Shown piece after piece: positions 10,684 to 21,881 of a DNA stretch of 64,000 nt (position 1 is the stretch's first letter; every line of letters begins with the position of its first letter). The notes under the pieces are model-generated. The model was not told where the DNA came from and did not search any database. It worked only from the letters and a program-made list of their open reading frames with translations. This stretch comes from Prosopocoilus inquinatus (taxonomy: Eukaryota > Arthropoda > Insecta > Coleoptera > Lucanidae): assembly GCA_036172665.1 (NCBI GenBank), contig CM069877.1:26995001-27059000 (forward strand), given 5' to 3'. The translations under genes and the position numbers were made by a program.

Positions 10684-13600
10684 TTACTCATGTAATATAT
10701 TTTTCATTTTTTGGTTTTTTGTTGTGACTTGTTTACATTTGCTCCTGTTCTCAAAGCGTACTGCCCAATGGCATCTCATTTTTACGAACATGGACAAAAA
10801 TAAATGGCTCGACTTTTCTGAGCAAAGTGAAAAATTAATATTTAAATTTTCTCTTACGACTTTAATAATGTCTTTACTTATGCATTCACTTTTTAGTAAT
10901 TTAGGGAAGTATTCATTGTGAATAACTTCTACATTTTTAATAAAATTATAAGTTTCTTCCGATGCAAAAATCAGCCCTTTTCTAGAATCAATATTGTCAC
11001 TGTTCTTTAAATATGTGAATAGTTGATGTTCACCAGTAAGGAATTTATTGCTGTCTATTAAAATACTTCTACATTTATCACAATTATGTAACTTCAAGAA
11101 TTTTCTTACAACAAATCCACTTACGTAAAAGAGTGCATTTTCATCAACAGGTGAAACATTTTCTGTTAACTCAGCTAAATCCTTCGATTCAAAACGCATC
11201 TCTTGGCTATTTCCTAAATCTTTTTCAATTGCCGAAAGGTTTGTCAGTTTAGTCAACATATAAGTGAAATCATTTTCACAATTGGTATTTTCCGACAATT
11301 TAGCTACAGAGGTAATATAATTATGCCGAAGACCGTTTTCGAACTGTTGTGCATTGGGATTACGACAACATCCGTGCTGTTGCCTAACCGTAGCGAAGAA
11401 ATTTTCGAGAGGATCTTGGTTTAATTGTCTTGTCAATAGTTTGGGCACATTATATATACTTCTTAAATCTTCAGATAATTGTAGCACACTATTTATGGTG
11501 ATCAACCAACCTTTCAAACATGGAGACACATTTCTGTGGCTGCCAATGAAACTTGCGGTTTTTAAATTCTTGTTCATTTGTATTAAAAAGTCGCGGTGAG
11601 GTGAATTTGATGACATTGCATACCTTAATTTTATTTTGTCATTATCTAATTTACAACTGTTGAGACAATCAAAGAGCTTATCAATATCGCTTATAAACTC
11701 TGCAGTATCCAAAGCATCAGACCCCAATTCGCCCAAATGTTGTAAAACTAAAAGTGCAACACTTACGCTATCACTTAAAACTTGTGCAGCATATTTTACT
11801 CTCATGGCATTAAAAGTAGTTATATTTAGGTGCTCAGAAGTGATTTTTGGAAGCAATCTAACTCGTAATGGATTTGCTGTCGTAACTGCTATCTTTATAT
11901 GTTTCCAACTTACAACTTTGTCTTTATATAATAGGTCATATTTAGCCAAGTTGTTTCTTATACTCTTTAGTAAATGAGGGACGTCATATATAAAATAAAT
12001 TTTTTGGCCATCATGAAAAAAATAGCTATGATCGGGGCTGATACCAAGCTGTTTCGCGACACTTTGATTCGCAGGACTTTGGTCGCAAACCACTGATTTA
12101 ACTATTAAACCAGCTTGTGCTGCAGCTTCAATGGCATTGATATATATGGAATAAATAAATTCACAAGTCGTTGTCCCGCCAAGAAACCAATAGCCCAAAA
12201 TGTGCTTCCAGTTATGAGCCATTCCGCGTAACATACATACTAAAGCAGATTTTGCTTTTTGATTTTTGCGAATTTTGCCAGTATCTACTACACCTATAAC
12301 TTTATCTCTATCAGCATCATAATGCACTTGTTCGCTTAACGATATTTCGTCAAAAATAATACTCACAATTTTTTCTTTTTCGTCATGTGGAGTCTTGTTA
12401 AAATGCAGTTTAATTGATTCTACAACAGTAGTACTGATACCTGGATTAATTTGTAGTTGCTTTTGCCAATTTCTTAAGCTTCTTGGGGTTGGTAGCTTAA
12501 GAACTTGTGAAAAAGTTCTGTAACCTTTGGGTGAGGCATAATACCATAATAAGCACAACTCCTTCATTTTATTTTCATATCTGCGATTATATTTATTGAC
12601 AAAAGCAGCTTTTAATTCATTTGAAAATAAAGTGTGTGCTTCATTTGATAAAAATGGCTTTGATTCTTTAATTAACTTACACATGGTTGTGCGAGTATAA
12701 GAATATTTTCCAAGACCTTTACAAATGCATTTAGTGCTCTGTTGTTTTCTAAATAATTTACAGCACAGTGCATTGTTGGTTTTACGCAACCTTTTTAGTT
12801 TCTTGGCTGTTCTGGGTGTTGGCTTGCTTGGAATGGACCGTGATATTGGCGTACTACTATTTTTATTGCAACGAAGATCATCATCCATTCGTGCATTTTT
12901 TGGTGTACTCGGAGCCATTTCCATAATGTGAGAAGCTGTTGAAAAGTATTTGTTATTATACAAGCTTCATTTTAATATTCAGTTATTTTTTTAAGTGTGG
13001 CAATAAGGATTTATATGCTATAAATTTGACCTCATGTTAATTTATGTTACGGGACATATTTTAAGTAAATTTTTGTATTTAATTTTAAATTAAACGATTT
13101 ACTACAATATGAACTTTGCTAGAATATCCTAACAAGTTTTACCTACCAAACGTAATTATTTTACTGTGAAAAGTTGAAGAAAATAGACACAAATTATTGA
13201 ACGAATGTAATCATGTGGGCTGAGGTTATAACTAATAGGTCACTCTGATGACATTTTAACTACTTGATTTTCTTCGATTAATTTTACACTTGTCAATTTC
13301 AACTTTTAGCTAGAGAATAATTAAATAGAACGTAAGCATGTTATTCTAATAATGTGCATTTTGTACACATATGTTTTGGTGGTCTTGATTAATAAAATTT
13401 ATTTTTTTTTTTTCAAATTTGTACGATTACATAACTTAAGACATAATTCTTAGCATGTAAATCCTACAGTAAATCCCTAGAGCCACACTTAAAAAAATTC
13501 AGTGTATAATGTGGTCTATTCAGTGAGCAATACAAAGTTATCAACATTAGATTCGACTGGTTGGGTGTGTTTTTTAATTCAGCATCTTGCTGTGATCTTT

Positions 13601-14146
13601 TAAATCACTGTCTATATCCATCACTGCAAAAAGTTGAATCAAGAAACTTGTCATTTATTTTATGATTTTATGAAAATGAAATAACGATATGACAACACCA
13701 CTTACCTCGTTTAATACTAGCTTCTTGCTCGTTATCAGCAGGTTTAACTATAACCACATCATGTATAATGATTTTTCTATTATCTTCTACATGATTAATG
13801 TCAAAACCACTTTTACTAGTAGGTCCATTCAGTGATGGATACGAATTGACTTTTAGTAATTTTCTAGGATTTATTGTTTTAAACTGGCTATGTGAAAAAT
13901 GGGCACTGCATATTCTATAATTTTTTTTCAGGTACAAATTTTCTTCCAATAAATCGCTGCGTCCAGAAAATTCCACCCACTTCTGGGCTCTAAATAACAA
14001 GTAAACAAGTTCTAAATGCATCATAGATAAAAGCAACTCTTTACTTACGCATCTGGATTCTTCGGCAATGTAAAAAATGCTACCTGGGAATTCTGCGATT
14101 TATTGTTACCACATGTTCTGACCATGCAGTAGGAACCGTTGCTCAT
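10684..14146 (-). CDS. P-element / THAP9-like transposase, three exons, intact
   Basis: DNA transposase with an N-terminal THAP zinc finger. I infer exon 1 14146-14049, exon 2 13989-13706 and exon 3 12935-10684, with GT-AG sites (CGTAAGTA, TTATTTAG, GGTAAGTG, TTTTCAACAG). The lengths sum to 2634 bases, exactly 878 codons with the stop. The THAP domain is C-x4-C ... C-x2-H (YCMVRTCGN ... RICSAHF), with FFTLP, the conserved Trp in AQKWVEF and the Pro in SYPSL. The first intron cuts the domain in two. Exon 3 carries the P-family transposase: SIIFDEISLSEQVHYD, GYWFLGGTTTCEFIY and VVCDQSPANQ, with the C-terminal YVSGFVVRKFLKLHNC region. No stop or frameshift was seen. Exon borders need RNA evidence. 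Confidence 0.9.
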
Positions 14147-14443
14147 GATTGGTAAACAGATGTTGATATTGATTAAAATCCTGGTATATTACTATTTACT
14201 ATAAAGCCGGTAAACTAAATTACTTAAATTAATCACGAATTACATGTGATTAATGATTATAAATCCAATCTTCGTTGTGATATTATGGGACACCCACAAC
14301 AAACAAGTGATTGCAGCCATAATTACAGCAATACCAACAGCAAACAGACTTCAATTTCTGGGTTTCTGTAATTTGTGGTTATCAACTAAGTTAAGCGAAT
14401 ACATCTGTCACAATAGATGACGCCACTTTCACATTAGTCGATC

Positions 14444-14483
14444 CGTTTCCTATCTTTTTAACTCTCTAATCTTTGCCCGAAAC
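14444..14483 (-). repeat. P element right terminal inverted repeat and TSD
   Basis: The inverted 32-bp repeat ends at 14475 and is followed by CCCGAAAC (14476-14483), identical to the copy at the left end. Confidence 0.95.
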
Positions 14484-15299
14484 TTAACTCAACCAAAACT
14501 CCCAACATTTGGACGTGCCTTACATCAGCGTCAAATGATAGATCAAGCAGAAAACGAGGGGACGATATCATTTATGATAACAATCATGTCGCAGGCGAAA
14601 GAAGATTAATGGAATTAATCAATCAATTTGATGACCAAATTTTTCATTTTACTTAAAATATACATCTGTGTGCTTTTAATATGTTTTCACAATGCTTGGG
14701 TTTGTAAAAAAACTAAATTAAGTAAACAAGAGTCATTGGCACAGCTGGCAAGGAAAAGGTAACTGTGAACGTACGTTTCGGTCTTATTAGATCTATAGTA
14801 CGTCTAATCATTAATAAGACACAAACTTAGTTTTTCTTTAGCAGGTAAATTGATAACTCTTGTTCACTCAATAATAATAGTAATAAGAATGCGAATTTAT
14901 TGAATTTAAGAATTTATTGAATGTAATGTTTTCAGTAATTTATAAAGTTAATAAGTACAATAATGGAGTTAATGTTCCAAGTTGCTATTTATAGTAACAT
15001 TTTGACTAAAGTTGGGGAGAAGTAATGAATTATCTTCAATAACAAAAACATCAGCTGGCGTAATGTCTGAAGTAAATTTAGAAGGAGTTAACCCTAGTTC
15101 TCTTTCCATTTTTAAAATCTGCAAGCGTTTTAGGTAACTTTCCTTTTCCATAAGTTCAATTGATAATTTAATTTTTTTTTTAATCTCAACAAATCTTTAT
15201 TTTCTTTTGCCGGTTTTGCTGTTTTCTTGTCCTTCGAAACAATGACATCATCTGATAGGTTTTTCTGGTTTGACTGTAGGGGGAAGTGGGGCAGATTGA

Positions 15300-16066
15300 T
15301 ACTAAAAAATTGAATTTTATGTTATGGGTCTCAAAAACTAGTTAAAAAATATTTTACTTTGCTTTATGCATAGCATAACTAATCAATATTATAACAGTAA
15401 ACTATAGAACCCCTGAGTTAGAAAATAAAAATAATATGATTAATTTAAAAAAAAAAATATTTTGTATCAATCTACCCCAACTGCGGGGCACTTAGATACA
15501 TTGGATGGGGTACTTTGATACAAAGCCTAAATTGTATGAGAACGGTTAATAGTAACACAAGTTGACTAAGAAAATAATTTTTTGTTGTGAGAGATCATAA
15601 TCAGCCTTACAAAGTGCTATGTTACAATCTTAATCGTATTGTAATTGAGTATTTTACACTAAAACTTAAACTTTTTGGCAAATTTTTATACAAAAAATTA
15701 AAACTAATCTTTCCTCAAAAAATAGTTATTAATCTTATTTGGTTTTGTAACGATTAGCTTCTATTGCACATTATATTCACTTAGGTCAATAGAAAAAGAG
15801 TAAAGAGATGACATTCGAGACGTGCCCTTTGAGAAATTTGGTTTTGGCAGCAGTAAAATAACATCTTTGAAATCTACGCTTGCCTTATCTTCTACTTTCA
15901 ATATCTTCGCCATCACTATCACTTTAATTTTACAGATTCGTTCTGGCTGCTATCAGACTCAGATTGTGGACGACTACGTTTTTTATTCTTAATCTTTTTA
16001 GTTTCCGATAAACCCAATAATTGTTTCGCCATTTTTAGCTCCTTTTCCTCCTCCCTTTTTGTTTGA
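15300..16066. other. pogo 3' flank, non-coding, with terminal-motif copies
   Basis: No coding region. Around 15470-15530 copies of the tip-like words GGGGCACTTAGATACATT and GGGGTACTTTGATAC recur, matching the repeated motif of the right flank. Confidence 0.6.
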
Positions 16067-17694
16067 TCATTTTAACTTGTTGTTTTCTTTACTTCTCTTC
16101 GTACAATGCCTGTAATCTATCTTTTTCAGGCGTGTCAGTAAACACTCTCGATTTCCCTTTCTCTCGTCCTTCCTTCGACGAGGAAGCATTTTTATCAATG
16201 CCTTTTTCTGGATATGTCTAACTACTTCGGGAGACGTTATTGGCGGAGAACTCTGCGGAACAATATTCAAACACGATGTAACATTCTCTTTCATTCGATT
16301 CCCTAAACAGTCTACAGAGGCTACAGCAGCTGGTACGTCATCTGCTTCAAAACTTTCGCCCAGTTCATCATCTTTCTCGTTTATATTCATGTCCACAAAA
16401 TCTGGCTCTTGTCTATTTTGATCATTCACATCCGCAACATTTGGAACATCTTGAGAATTCGTATCAAATATTTCTATTGGTGCGAAATCGTCATCTCCAA
16501 AAGCAAGTCTATTAAATGGCCAAATACCTGGTTTTGAAAATCCACTCGTAATATTCTTTGGGGTGAAGGATTCCAAGAAAGCTGATTTTGTTAGTTCAGC
16601 AATGTTGTATATGGACAATGTCTTTCCCACATTTCTAACGTGCCAATCGTTAAAAGCGATTTTTAATTTGCCTTTAAAAGGCCCAAAAATACTGATGTCC
16701 AAACGCTGTAATTTATGGGACGTGTGTGGTGGAAGAGACAAATAGACGATACCATTGTCACGACAATATTTAACAGCAAGTATTGACATGTGAGACCCGT
16801 GGTTGTCACATATTATCAAAATAGGGTTGTCCTTGGTGCATAAAGTTTGGCGCTGAATATGACGTAGAACTTGGACGTCCAATTCAGTAGTCATCCATCC
16901 GCTTCTGTTTGCCAAACCTAGACTTCCTTCCGGAGCTCCATTTAAAAAATGTTCTTTGTAATGGACACGTGGGAAGATATATACAGGAGGAAGAGCAGTC
17001 CCTATTCCACATAATGTTACAAGTTCTCCTCGCTCACTTGATACAATTTAGGTGTAGGTAACACTGTCGTAATCCCAGTTTCGTCTAGGTTTATTATACG
17101 GTCAGGCGTGAATGTGTAACGAATCATGACTCTTTCGTAATTGTCAAAAAATTCATTGACTGCTTTTTTATTAAACGCAAAACTTCTTGCTGCGCTAGTA
17201 TTTTCGGGTTTTCTAAGGCTTAGTTCCTGATTTCTATTTCTAAATCCTACCGCCCAATCTTTTCCGGCACATTTATTCTTGCTCCAGGATTCAGGAAATT
17301 TACATCCCAAGAATTCTGCGTATTCATAAGCCAAAACCAGGACTTGCTGCAGAGAGAGCCCATAATGCATTTTGCTAAAGTTCAACAAATATTCAGTAAG
17401 GGCTTTCTCTTGTTGAGTTGAGAACACCTGTGCAACAGTGTACTTGGACCCATATTTATTAGAAGATGATGTTTCATTTTCTTCGGCAGTTTTTCGGAAC
17501 TTTTCAATACGATGTTGCAAAGTTGCAGGTTTGATCCCGTATTTGTCAGCTGCCCTTCGTATAGACAACGTCTTCGATATAACTTCGGATATAGCATACT
17601 TTACATTCTCTTCGTCGATGCTTCTCAGTCTTGGGTACAAAAGTTCGTACCATTTTCTGAAAAAAAGAAACAACGGTTTAGAAATTTCGTACAC
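16067..17694 (-). pseudogene. pogo/jerky-like DDD transposase (frameshifted)
   Basis: A transposase of the CENP-B/pogo family. The N-terminal part (17694-17017) has a psq-type helix-turn-helix (SIRRAADKYGIKPATLQHRI) and a CENP-B-type segment (KNKCAGKDWAVGFRNRNQEL). The DDE_1 core begins with INLDETGI near 17080. The second frame (16915-16067) carries LIICDNHGSHMS and SHKLQRLDISIFGPFK, giving the second and third Asp, and the family FSKPGIWPFNR block. Between 17030 and 16915 the expected core sequence is present in a shifted frame (TALPPVYIFPRVHYKEH), so an indel near 17020-17030 breaks the gene. Otherwise close to full length. Confidence 0.88.
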
Positions 17695-17830
17695 TTTTAT
17701 ACTACTAGAGCACTTTTATGTACTATCGGGGCACTTTTATACACCAGCGGGGCACTTTTATACACCAGCGGGGCACTTTTATACACATCAATGTGCCCCA
17801 TACCTTAGCGTATCAATGTACCCCAACGGA
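17695..17830 (-). repeat. subterminal tandem motif array of pogo
   Basis: Upstream of the transposase, the word GGGGCACTTTTATACACCAGC (and variants such as AGAGCACTTTTATGTACTA) repeats about five times in about 100 bases, then appears inverted as CATCAATGTGCCCC and GTATCAATGTACCCC. These are internal versions of the element tips and are candidate transposase binding sites. Confidence 0.7.
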
Positions 17831-18606
17831 CATTTTCAAAAAATTAAAATTTATAACAATTAAACTATTGAATTAATTAAAAAAACACCTGTAAGCCTAA
17901 TTACTGACTGGAATTACTTACCTTTGGTAACTTTAGGTTTCAAGTAAACGACGTTAAACAGCGTTGGAACACTTTTACATTTCACGTGATTTTTTAGTTG
18001 GACGTGCAAAAAATACACTTGCTCTCTTTAAACGACAATGGTTGACTGGTGGGCCGCGCAGCCGCAACTGCTTTGTTTAAACATGTACAGGCACGTTTTA
18101 GTGATGTCGCGGTTCGAATAACGTTTTTCAATAATCGGATGTTGGTGGTGTATCATTGTGCCCCCTGCATCAATGTGCCCCGCTTCCCCCTACTGTATGG
18201 GTCTGTCTTTTCCCACGTTTCTGTTATAGGAAGTCCGATCATTATTGGACTATCTTTTCCTAATCTATCAAAAACTATATTGTCCGTTTCGTTGAATTTA
18301 GAATCTGGCCCACCCCCACTGCCAGTTTTATTCCTGTTATCCACCTTTTTCTAAAAGAGAGAAGGGTCAGGTAAAAACTAACACTCGATTTATATACTTT
18401 GATGTTACCAAAAAATTTTGATGCAAATCATTTTTGATGTTAGGTCAAAAAGCGATCGTAGGTTGTCGCTGTTTAAGCTTTTGATGTTATCGTTCCCGTC
18501 TGCAGTTTAACGTTCCGTTCAAAGTTCAAGCGTAGGCATCCTTCTATTATAAACGTAAATTTCGCTGCCATTTTTAGTTAATGGACGTAATAGCAATCTC
18601 CCTTGG

Positions 18607-18706
18607 AGGTGCACTATGTGCACTGAGTGTATCTTCATCTCGTTTTAATCTCATGGAATAAAAGAGGATAAAGATACACTGAGTGCATATTGTACCCCAA
18701 TAGAAA
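18607..18706. repeat. short palindromic repeat in Harbinger intron
   Basis: GTGCACTGAGTGTATCTTCATC near 18618 is mirrored by GATACACTGAGTGCATATTG near 18675, with a short spacer. A foldback of about 100 bases, possibly a small MITE. No coding content. Confidence 0.55.
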
Positions 18707-18787
18707 GCGTTAAATTTTAACTTTTAACGAGACATCAAATTACAAATGACAACGTCAACGTCAAAGTTTATAAAACACGAGTCAAGT

Positions 18788-19267
18788 TAATATACTGGGT
18801 GAATCGGGAGGAATGAACCAAACTGTAGGAGTGAATTCTACCGTCAATATAAGAGAAAAAAAAACCAAAAGTTGTTATTCGATTTTCATTTGTTTTGGAG
18901 TTGTAGCATTTTAACAAAAATATCGTACATAATATTTTTTGTACAGCTTATTTGAAAGCAATTGAAGTTTGCATTCAAATATTCAAATATTCCTTAGATA
19001 TTTTGATGTTCTGCATTACCTAAATACACAGTTTAAAAACTGCGCTACTCTGAAATATTGAAATTTCGTAAAAAATACTGCGTTTGTATACTAGCGAATC
19101 TTCTGATCTGAATATTTCAATTGAGAAAAAAATATTATGTAAGGTATTTTATTAAAACGTTACAACTCGAAAACAAATGAAAATCTTTTAGGTTTTCTTC
19201 GCTTATATTGACGTGTAGAATATAGTCCTACCGCTTGGTTTATGCCTCCCGACTCGCTCTGTATAAT
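18788..19267. mobile_element. MITE of about 480 bp in Harbinger intron 1
   Basis: The arms match for about 150 bases: tip ATACTGGGTGAATCGGGAGG on the left against ATACAGAGCGAGTCGGGAGG inverted on the right, followed by GTCAATATAAG and ATTTTCATTTGTTTTGGAGT in both. TA flanks suggest a Tc1/mariner-type non-autonomous element. Confidence 0.75.
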
Positions 19268-20019
19268 AGAAGCCTATACATCCACAACGAAAGAAGCAAC
19301 ACACCGACGAATATTTCTGTCAAATTGACAAAAGCTGTCAGAAATGCAGTATCAGAAAAATGCCAAAAATGCGGAACATTCCAACGCCTCCTATGTGCAA
19401 TGAATCATTTATAGAAGCTGTATAAAACCACCTACCATTGCATTTCTTTGGATATTCTGCCAGAATGTATCTCTAGTATACTTAAAATCTTCATCGGCAG
19501 GGACAATACCAAAAGCTTGGGCTTTCACATGAATATCCTTCCATTTCTTTATTTTGTCCTCTTTGGTAACATTCACAGAAAACGCGCCAAACAAGACATG
19601 TTTAGCTTCGCGTATTTCTTTCAAAATTTCCAATTTATTCCCCTTTTTCACAGACATTATAATATATAAAACAAAAAATAAAGCTACATGCCTAACAACT
19701 GCGTACACCCAGAAAAATGTACGAACGCTTTATTCGAATCCGTGTTAAAAAATGACTCGATGTATTGATTGTTGTAATAATACGAGAATAAGTTCTCTCA
19801 GTGATACACATAAGAAAAACTATTCTAAACTGTTAATTTTACAGTAGTACGCTCAGAAAAGTCAGTTTAGTCTGTTTTTAAAATAAAATGGCTCTTAATA
19901 TTTTTCTCAGTTTTAAATAATACATAATGCATACTTGCATGATTTTAATTAAATAAAATATAATTTTTATTTGCTATTCATAACTTACCGTTTTAAGGTT
20001 AACAACAATGATGATTAAG

Positions 20020-20154
20020 GCTTGTAAAATTGTAAAAATGTTTTACATTTGTAATAATTATTTGTGCAACTCCTGTAATTGTACGTAGTGCAGTACAAGT
20101 ACCTGTAATTGTAAATTTGTATAATTTTAACTTGTACTTTTATACAATAGGCCC
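20020..20154 (-). repeat. Harbinger right terminal inverted repeat
   Basis: Inverted counterpart of 5194-5330, ending CAATAGGCCC at 20154 and followed by the CTG duplication. Confidence 0.8.
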
Positions 20155-20157
20155 CTG

Positions 20158-20306
20158 ATCTTTGCTTTACATTTACATTTCCTTCTCGTCTGAATCTTAA
20201 TCCAATACAGGACAGTTAATTGCTAAAGACACATTAATGGAATGAAAATGTGTCTAATTTACAAATCTTACATCTTTACTTCTATAAAATATATGCATAA
20301 TTATAT
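20158..20306 (-). repeat. probable remainder of the gypsy 5' LTR
   Basis: By the CTG duplication this sequence was contiguous with 5190 before the Harbinger inserted. It should hold the upstream part of the gypsy LTR. The outer LTR border cannot be fixed without the second LTR. Confidence 0.5.
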
Positions 20307-20780
20307 TGTTACGGACACTTGAGACTTATGTCAACGTTTCGTTGTGTGTGACAGTATCTTTAGGAAAATTTATTACTAAACAAGTTTTAAGGGAAACTAA
20401 AAAAAGGGCATTCGACGAATAAGTTGTCAAGAGTAACTAAACAATCATCAAGGGAAACTAAACAAGAAAATGAATTTTTTAGAATAATTATTTTTTATTT
20501 TATTTTTTGATAGATAGTAAGAAAATTATAAGAATAAGAATAAATAATTAAAACAAAAGACATTTTCTTATTTAGTTTCCTTTGGTGACTTGCTTAATTA
20601 CTCTTAAGAACTTATTTATTTTCCGTTAACAAGGCGTCTCTTTTTTCTGGTTTCCCTTATTTTTATTTATAAATTTTCCTGAAGAAACTGTTAAACACGA
20701 AACGAAATGTAGACAAAAATCTTAATTTTTCCAAGTGTACGCCACAAAATGATCATATATTTTATAATAATTTTCATCCG
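20280..20780. repeat. 500-bp imperfect palindrome (foldback repeat)
   Basis: The left half (TATAAAATATATGCATAATT ... TTGTTACGGACACTTGAG ... GTCAACGTTTCG ... AGGAAAATTTAT) is mirrored by the right half read backwards. The inner part also pairs (AAGGGAAACTAAACAAGAAAATG against CATTTTCTTATTTAGTTTCCTTT). The same words in the same order occur in both arms of the large inverted repeat at 51-57 kb. No protein is coded. Confidence 0.75.
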
Positions 20781-20809
20781 ACAAAATAGTGCTTTACTTA
20801 AATTTTTAT

Positions 20810-21035
20810 TTAGAAAAGTTTGTATGAAACATTTAACCCCTTTTCACATTTCACTTTGATTTTTCATTTAAACTAATAAAAATTACTTAAAAGCATACTT
20901 TGTTGAAAACTAAAGTACTTGTTATTAATTCCGTCTGTTATACATGCTTTAAGCAAATTATTTTAAATATCTTAATGTTTCTTAATCAAAGTGAAATATG
21001 AAAAGGGGTTAAATGTTTCATACTAACTTTTCTAA
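20810..21035. mobile_element. MITE of about 225 bp
   Basis: TTAGAAAAGTTTGTATGAAA on the left is mirrored by TTTCATACTAACTTTTCTAA on the right. The arms pair over about 50 bases (AACCCCTTTTCACATTTCAC). A TA duplication is compatible (20811-20812, 21033-21034). Confidence 0.8.
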
Positions 21036-21549
21036 TTTACATTTCTAATGCATTATCTTGTCCCATGAAAATTATTACTTCATTTATTCATTTATTTACA
21101 ATTGGTTCATATTTATTTGTTTTTTAATGTTGCAATATGCATGTTTAAACGATCAAACGTAAACCATTATTATTACATAAATTTTATGTAACGAAAATAT
21201 ACTACCCCAAATAAATATACCAACGTCAATGACTACTTTGACGTACTTTGTCGCAGGTAGAAAATAAATAATCTCACGCAGATGAGCAGCAATTACGAGC
21301 TTTGCTGTAAGGCGGAAAATATTTCAGAGGTATTTCAATAAGGTTCATTTTTGGTGAGGTTTATTGCGATCTGAAAGGATACTTTTCGCAGGCATTGTAC
21401 ATGGATCATGTCAGAAACCGACAGACACATATTTCTAATTCGGCATGAATTAATCTATTACATAAGTATATTAAGCTCTTACATTGCCGAGGGTTCTCAT
21501 ATGTTATTCATTTTATAAGTAAAAACTAAAAAATAAGTAAACCTTTCAC
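21036..21549. other. unassigned non-coding stretch
   Basis: AT-rich, with no reading frame or repeat that I can support. It may contain the deleted 3' part of the gypsy pol relic that starts at 21550. Confidence 0.4.
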
Positions 21550-21881
21550 TCAGTTAAATGTCATTTGTTGTGTAGAATGAAGGATTATATCACATGGGAA
21601 ATTCTGTATGAGTTTAATTTTTCTCGGATTAGGTTTAACACCTGGAGTAACGACATGATCTAAAAATTCTACTTCTTTCCTAAGAAATTCAAATTTGTCA
21701 AGTTGAATCTTCAAGTGGGCATTTCTTAATTTGTTAAATATTAATTTTAAATTGTTTATATGCTCCTGTAGTGTGATAGAGAAAATAATTATATCGTCCA
21801 TGTAGACTAAACATATTTTGCCTCGCAAATCTTTTAAGACGTTATCCATTACACGTTGAAATGTAGCTGGAGCATTTTTAA
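21550..21881 (-). pseudogene. 17.6-like gypsy RT fragment, second half
   Basis: Minus-strand RT from [19 protein letters not shown] through the catalytic VYMDDIIIF to the thumb region ([20 protein letters not shown]). The start of the motif (MPFGLK) lies 3.9 kb away at 25795-25810; the two halves meet at a TTAA that is duplicated on both sides of the insert. After IQNFP the frame degenerates. Confidence 0.85.

Larger units (their letters stand above)
7771..14475 (-). mobile_element. complete P element (THAP transposase)
   Basis: Perfect 32-bp terminal inverted repeats beginning CAAAGATTAGAGAG lie at 7771-7802 and 14444-14475. Both ends are flanked by an identical 8-bp duplication CCCGAAAC (7763-7770, 14476-14483). 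An 8-bp duplication and about 31-bp repeats beginning with CA are P-element hallmarks. The element holds one three-exon THAP transposase gene on the minus strand. A 2289-bp DD41D mariner is inserted downstream of the coding region; without it the element is about 4.4 kb. It sits inside the Harbinger element. Confidence 0.95.
15279..18190 (-). mobile_element. pogo-type transposon
   Basis: Inverted ends GGGGGAAGTGGGGCAGATTGAT (left) and GGGGGAAGCGGGGCACATTG (right, inverted) with TA on both sides. It holds a pogo/Tigger/jerky-type transposase on the minus strand. It interrupts exon 2 of the Harbinger Myb gene. The duplication can be read as TA, normal for pogo, or as CTG if TA belongs to the ends (CTG at 15274-15276 and at 18193-18195). 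Confidence 0.88.
14969..19657 (-). pseudogene. Harbinger Myb/SANT-like protein, split by pogo
   Basis: The second gene of PIF/Harbinger, a DNA-binding partner needed with the nuclease. Exon 1 (19657-19436) codes for the Myb/SANT helices (KLEILKEIREAKHVLFGAFS ... IKKWKDIHVKAQAFG) and ends at a GTAGGT donor. Exon 2 starts at 18350 after TTTTAG and reads KKVDNRNKTGSGGGP, the Gly-rich linker typical of the family. At 18190 it is cut by the pogo element. The remainder resumes at 15276 and ends in the family's C-terminal coil (ESYLKRLQILKMERELGL, stop at 14969). Beyond the insertion, the A-run near 15171-15181 shifts the frame. A MITE (18788-19267) lies in the first intron. Dead. Confidence 0.8.
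5194..20154. mobile_element. PIF/Harbinger transposon (with P and pogo inserted)
   Basis: Both ends carry inverted GGGCCTATTG tips (5194-5203 and 20145-20154) flanked by CTG on both sides (5191-5193, 20155-20157). A 3-bp CWG duplication is what PIF/Harbinger elements make. The two diagnostic genes are present in convergent orientation: a HARBI1-like DDE nuclease (plus, 5460-6475) and a Myb/SANT-like protein (minus, 14969-19657). Subtracting the P element, the pogo element and a MITE leaves roughly 5 kb of Harbinger sequence. Both genes are now broken. Confidence 0.9.

Noticed and set aside
17438..17863. Plus-strand frame with repeating GHFYTPAGHFYT units.
   Set aside because: A translation of the pogo subterminal tandem motif; antisense to the transposase.
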